This document shows, one piece after another, positions 60,212 to 64,000 of a DNA stretch of 64,000 bases. The DNA comes from NCEH01 sp043195135. Its GTDB lineage: Bacteria; Pseudomonadota; Alphaproteobacteria; Rhizobiales; Xanthobacteraceae. Below the pieces are notes generated by a model. That model worked only from the letters and a program-made list of their open reading frames with translations, had not been told where the DNA came from and did not search any database. The position numbers were made by a program, and so were the translations under genes. The stretch is taken from assembly GCF_043195135.1 (NCBI RefSeq), contig NZ_JBAFWP010000007.1. The stretch is one strand, 5' to 3'. The first letter of the stretch is position 1. Each line of letters starts with the position of its first letter.

Positions 60212-62527
60212 TCAGGCCGTTCGGTCCGCCAGAAGACGGGCCGCCGCCACCGCCGCCTGGCCGAAGGCGAGCCCGCCGTCATTGGCGGGCACCTCGGCAG
60301 GCGCCATCACCGCATAGCCGGCCGCGGTGAGGCGCTCCATGACAGCTTCGAGCAGCAGGCCGTTCTGGAACACGCCGCCCGACAGCGCCACATGGCGCAG
60401 GCCCTCGGCGCGGGCGACATGCGCCGCCGCATCCGCGAAGGCGATCGCGACGCCGGCGTGAAAATTGGCGGCGCAGGTCTCGATGCCGACCCCTGCGGCG
60501 CGATCCGCCAGCGCGGCGCGCCAGAGTGGGGCGGGATCGAGGTCTAGCAGGTCGCCGCTGTCCGACATGGCGAAGGGATAAGGCGCCGGGGCCTCCTGCC
60601 CTTCCGCCCAAGCTTCCAGCGCCATGGCGGCTTCACCCTCGAAGCTGAGGCGATCCGGTGCCAAGCCCAGCAGCGCGGCCATGGCGTCGAACAGCCGGCC
60701 GGCCGAACTTGCGAGCGGCGCATTCACCTGTCGCGCGATCATCGCCCGGAGGGTGGCGAGGGGCTTGCCTGCGAACAGCTCGGGCGGAACGGCATCTGCA
60801 CCCACGGCCGCATCGAGATGGGCCAGCAACACCCGCCAGGGTTCGCGGCTTGCGCTGTCGCCCCCTGCAAGCGGGATCGGCCGAAGCCGCCCGCGCCGGC
60901 GGAACGCGAGATAATCGCACACCAGGATTTCCCCGCCCCACGCGGTGCCGTCGGTCCCGAGCCCGAGCCCATCCAAAGCGATGCCGACCACGGGCCCGGC
61001 ATCGCGCCGCCAGCCGTTTTCCGCCATGGCAGCGGCGATATGGGCATGGTGATGCTGCACGCCCACCACGGGCAGCCCACGCGCCTCGGCAACGTGGGTG
61101 CCGAACCGGGTGGCGCGGTAGTCGGGATGAAGATCCAGCGCGATCGCAGCCGCGGCATGGGAAAAGACGCCTTCATAATCGGCGATCGCGTCGGCGAACT
61201 CGTCCTCGATGGCCGGCGCGTCCAGTTCGCCGAGATGATGGGTCAGCAGGGCCTTGCGGCCGTGCGTGAGGCAGGCCGCGCTTTTCAGATCGCCGCCCAT
61301 GGCGAGCACGGGCGGTGCACCGGCAAAATCCTCAGGCAGATCGAACGGGCGCGGCGCCTGCCCGCGTCCGCGTCGCATCACCCGCGCCCGCCCGCCCACC
61401 ACACGGACGACGGGATCCTCGAGGCGGCGGGCGATCGGCCGGTCGTGGCCGAGAATGCCGTCGACGATGCCGGCAAGCGCTTGCGCGGCCTCATCGTCGC
61501 GAAACACCTGGGGCGCGTTGGCGCGATTGGCGCTGGTCATCACCAGCGGCCGCCCGACGCGCTTCAGGAGCAGATGATGCAGGGGCGTATAGGCGAGCAT
61601 GAGGCCGATCCGGCCCGGCGGCGGGGCAATGCCTGCCGCCAGCGGTCCGTTCTCCCGCCGTGCCAGCAGCACGATGGGGGCCGCGGGGTCCAAGAGCGCC
61701 GCCGCCTCGCCGGGCGCGAGATGGCAGAGCGCTGCTGCGGCGTCGAGATCCGCCACCATGACGGCCAAGGGTTTCGACGGCCGGTGCTTGCGCCGCCGCA
61801 GCTCCTTCACCGCCCCGCCGTCTGTGGCGTCGCATGCGATATGGAAGCCGCCGATGCCTTTCACGGCGATGATGCCGCCAGCCTTTAAGGCAGTCACGGC
61901 CTGGGTCAGGGCATCGTCATCAGCCTGTGCCGGATCGGGCACAGGCCCCAAAGACGTCCAGCTCAGGCGCGGCCCACAGGCGGCGCATGCGATGGGCTGG
62001 GCGTGGAAGCGCCGATCTTCGGGGTTTGCATATTCTGCTCGGCATGCCGCGCACAGGGAAAAGCTCTGCATCGTGGTGCGGGCGCGGTCGTAGGGCAGCC
62101 CCCGGACGATGGAGAAGCGCGGCCCGCAGTCCGTGCAATTGGTGAAGGCATAGCCGAAGCGGCGCGCGGCGGGGTCGGCGATTTCCGCCCGGCAGGCCGG
62201 GCAAGTGGCGATATCGGGCACGATGCCGACCGAAACCGCCCCTGCCCCGCTCTCGACGATGCGGAATCCGGCACCATCCGGCGGCGGCGCGGGACGCGAG
62301 GAGATCGCCTCCACGCGGGACAGGACGGGCGCCTCCTCGCGCAAAGCGACTGCCAGGGCCGCTAAGGCCTTCGGCGCACCGCCGGCATGGATGAAGACCG
62401 CGTCGCCGGTGTTGCGCACTTCCCCGGAAAGTCCGAGCCGCCGGGCGAGGCGCCACACGAAGGGCCTAAATCCCACCCCCTGCACGATCCCGCGCACGGT
62501 GATTTCGACCCCCCGGATGTCGGACAT
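60212..62527 (-). CDS. hypF: Carbamoyltransferase HypF
   Basis: 771-residue enzyme that turns carbamoyl phosphate into carbamoyl-AMP and passes the carbamoyl group to HypE for CN formation. Domains in order: acylphosphatase (RGIVQGVGFRPFV, residues 12-24), two zinc fingers with paired CxxC (CPACRAEI onward, about 109-185), YrdC-like domain (GIIAVKGIGGFHIACDA) and a Kae1-like C-terminal domain (HHHAHIAAAMAENG). Lies 7 bases after hupV, apart from the other hyp genes. Confidence 0.96.
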   Translation of the reverse strand: MSDIRGVEITVRGIVQGVGFRPFVWRLARRLGLSGEVRNTGDAVFIHAGGAPKALAALAVALREEAPVLSRVEAISSRPAPPPDGAGFRIVESGAGAVSVGIVPDIATCPACRAEIADPAARRFGYAFTNCTDCGPRFSIVRGLPYDRARTTMQSFSLCAACRAEYANPEDRRFHAQPIACAACGPRLSWTSLGPVPDPAQADDDALTQAVTALKAGGIIAVKGIGGFHIACDATDGGAVKELRRRKHRPSKPLAVMVADLDAAAALCHLAPGEAAALLDPAAPIVLLARRENGPLAAGIAPPPGRIGLMLAYTPLHHLLLKRVGRPLVMTSANRANAPQVFRDDEAAQALAGIVDGILGHDRPIARRLEDPVVRVVGGRARVMRRGRGQAPRPFDLPEDFAGAPPVLAMGGDLKSAACLTHGRKALLTHHLGELDAPAIEDEFADAIADYEGVFSHAAAAIALDLHPDYRATRFGTHVAEARGLPVVGVQHHHAHIAAAMAENGWRRDAGPVVGIALDGLGLGTDGTAWGGEILVCDYLAFRRRGRLRPIPLAGGDSASREPWRVLLAHLDAAVGADAVPPELFAGKPLATLRAMIARQVNAPLASSAGRLFDAMAALLGLAPDRLSFEGEAAMALEAWAEGQEAPAPYPFAMSDSGDLLDLDPAPLWRAALADRAAGVGIETCAANFHAGVAIAFADAAAHVARAEGLRHVALSGGVFQNGLLLEAVMERLTAAGYAVMAPAEVPANDGGLAFGQAAVAAARLLADRTA

Positions 62528-62534
62528 GGGCGCC

Positions 62535-64000
62535 TCAGTGCACCGTGCACACCATGCAGGGATCGAACGAGCGCACGATATGCTGCACGCTCAGCGGGGT
62601 TGTCTCGTCGCGATGCACGAGCGCGCCCACCAGGGCGGCTTCGAGCGGACCGGGCACGCCGGCCGCGTCGCGCGGCGAGAAATTCCAGGTGGTCGGGGCA
62701 ATGATCTGGTAGCGCGAGATGCGGCCACCCTCCACTTCCACCCAATGGCCGAGCGCGCCCCGCGCGGCCTCGGTCAGCCCCGCGGACCGGCCTCGGGCGG
62801 GCATGTGCCCCTGGGCGCACCAGGCGCCCTCCGGTTCCAGGGCCCGGACCCAGGTTTCCATGGCGATGAGCGTGCGCGCGGTTTCCACCAGCCGGGCAAT
62901 GACGCGGGAGAACACAGTGCCCCCGCCCGCTGACACGAGATCGCGGATCAGGGGCTGGCCGTCGATGACCTGCCGCGCCACGGCGCCCGTTTCGAACGGC
63001 AGGCCGTTCAGCCGCGGCGCCTTGCACCATGTGTACCCGGTCTCGTCCGTCCCGTCGGGCACGGTCGAGCCTTGGAACGGATGATGCGGATGCGCGCCCT
63101 CCTCCATGCGGGAGAAGGTGTGATCCTCCGCGATATCCGCCGGATCGAAGCCGCTCACCTCCCCCGCGACAAGGACGCCGGCGGGATAGAGCGGGCCCTC
63201 CTGCGCGGGATAGGCGCCATAGGAGAGAAACCGATCATAGGCGCGGCCTTGATGCGCCAGATCCAGATCGGCGGCGATCTCCAGGAACAGGCGGAAATCG
63301 CCGTCCGGGCCCCTGGCACGCCAGGCCTCCAGCTCGGCGCCATCGGCCAGGCTCGCCACCTGTTCCAGCTTCGCGCCGAACAATTGAGTCTCCAGCACCG
63401 CCCGCACCGCGCCCAGCGTGGCCAGGAGGCGGACCTTGTCGCGGGATTCCGCGCGCTTGGTCACGCCCCCGGGCTGGATCGCCAGGGTGTGGGGCCACCG
63501 GCCGGCGAGCAGGCCGAGAACATGGAGCAGGGTCGCCCGTGCCTCCAGCAGGCGCCGCGCGCTGGTGCCGCGCCCCGCCTTGAAGCGGGCTTCCGCCGTA
63601 GGGAACCACGCCCGCCCCGCATAGGCGGCGCGCGCGAAATCCGGCATGAAGAAGAGATGGAAATGGGTGAGATGGTCCGCCACATTCTCGGTGGCGACGA
63701 TGAGATTGGTGGCGATCCGCCCGTTCCGCGTCGGTTCCAGCCCTTGCAATCCGGCCAACGCCAGGGCTGCGGCCTGGGACTGGGAAACCGAGCAGATGCC
63801 GCAGATGCGCGGCGCGATCACCAGCGCATCCAGCGGGTCGCGCCCCTCCAGAATACGCTCGAAGCCGCGAAACAGCGGCGACGAGACATGGGCCTGCGCC
63901 ACCGCGCCATTGGCGATGTCCAGCCGCACCTCCAGATCGCCCTCCACGCGATTGAACGGCCCGACGATGAGCCGCGTGACGCCATCGCCCGCTGAACCTT
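62535..64000 (-). CDS. hupV: Regulatory (H2-sensing) hydrogenase large subunit, partial
   Basis: At least 488 residues; the frame is still open at the window edge (TRLIVGPFNRVEGDLEV before the first possible GTG at 63947), so the 5' end is missing. L1 is RICGICSVSQSQ, where the Ser-Val-Ser-Gln replaces the TGCH of energy-conserving enzymes, and the protein stops at DPCMVCTVH with no cleavable tail. Both are marks of HupV/HoxC sensor hydrogenases. The small subunit gene (hupU) should lie just beyond the edge. Confidence 0.93.
   Translation of the reverse strand, partial: GSAGDGVTRLIVGPFNRVEGDLEVRLDIANGAVAQAHVSSPLFRGFERILEGRDPLDALVIAPRICGICSVSQSQAAALALAGLQGLEPTRNGRIATNLIVATENVADHLTHFHLFFMPDFARAAYAGRAWFPTAEARFKAGRGTSARRLLEARATLLHVLGLLAGRWPHTLAIQPGGVTKRAESRDKVRLLATLGAVRAVLETQLFGAKLEQVASLADGAELEAWRARGPDGDFRLFLEIAADLDLAHQGRAYDRFLSYGAYPAQEGPLYPAGVLVAGEVSGFDPADIAEDHTFSRMEEGAHPHHPFQGSTVPDGTDETGYTWCKAPRLNGLPFETGAVARQVIDGQPLIRDLVSAGGGTVFSRVIARLVETARTLIAMETWVRALEPEGAWCAQGHMPARGRSAGLTEAARGALGHWVEVEGGRISRYQIIAPTTWNFSPRDAAGVPGPLEAALVGALVHRDETTPLSVQHIVRSFDPCMVCTVH

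Overview
The window is a GC-rich, densely coded stretch of an alphaproteobacterial chromosome, best read as Hyphomicrobiales (Xanthobacteraceae-like). Supporting signs are an ATPase zeta-subunit gene, two phasins, TTAGAG-type iron (Irr/Fur-like) operators, a purL-bolA-grxD order, and a hup/hyp cluster with the response regulator between hypB and hypC and hupE last. From memory that cluster order resembles Azorhizobium caulinodans; I could not check it. Species is not determined.

Left part (1-20.1 kb) is housekeeping: murI, a Tat-type lytic transglycosylase, a class I amidotransferase, rpsD, an MgtC-like membrane protein, a secreted SH3 protein, an ATPase zeta inhibitor, the de novo purine genes purC-purS-purQ-purL followed by bolA and grxD, then purB, thrC with an M16 protease, an acetyltransferase, a large AsmA-like protein and acetoacetyl-CoA synthetase. 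A five-copy 18-bp tandem repeat follows. From 20.3 to 24.2 kb lies an iron block: Fe(III) ABC permease and binding protein, bacterioferritin and bacterioferritin-associated ferredoxin, with three related TTAGAG inverted repeats upstream. Next come an unusual PAS/histidine-kinase-like protein whose N-box Asn appears to be missing, and two phasin genes sharing a TGCGGCGCA site.

The middle (28.7-43.9 kb) holds ADP-heptose/LPS core genes (waaF, waaC, hldD, hldE), a cobalamin riboswitch followed by cobP-cobO-cobQ with convergent cobD, sulfate activation (cysD, cysNC) with cysQ, then kdsA and UDP-glucose dehydrogenase. Between ugd and the hydrogenase genes is a short island (about 44.0-46.0 kb) with a frameshifted serine resolvase and an FkbM-type methyltransferase.

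The right 18 kb (46.1-64.0 kb) is a [NiFe] uptake hydrogenase cluster, all on the minus strand. In transcription order it is: sensor hydrogenase large subunit hupV (cut by the window edge), hypF, structural genes hupS-hupL-hupC, maturation genes hupD-F-G-H-(rubredoxin-HupJ fusion)-K, hypA-hypB, the sigma-54 activator hoxA/hupR, hypC-D-E and the nickel permease hupE. HupS carries the six-cysteine proximal-cluster pattern of oxygen-tolerant enzymes. Sigma-54 -24/-12 elements lie upstream of hupS (with an IHF-like site) and upstream of hupD. Together these suggest a complete H2-sensing, H2-oxidising unit in which HupV would sense H2, HoxA/HupR would drive sigma-54 transcription, Hyp/Hup proteins would build the active site, and HupSLC would feed electrons to quinone. 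No tRNA, rRNA or CRISPR array was recognised.
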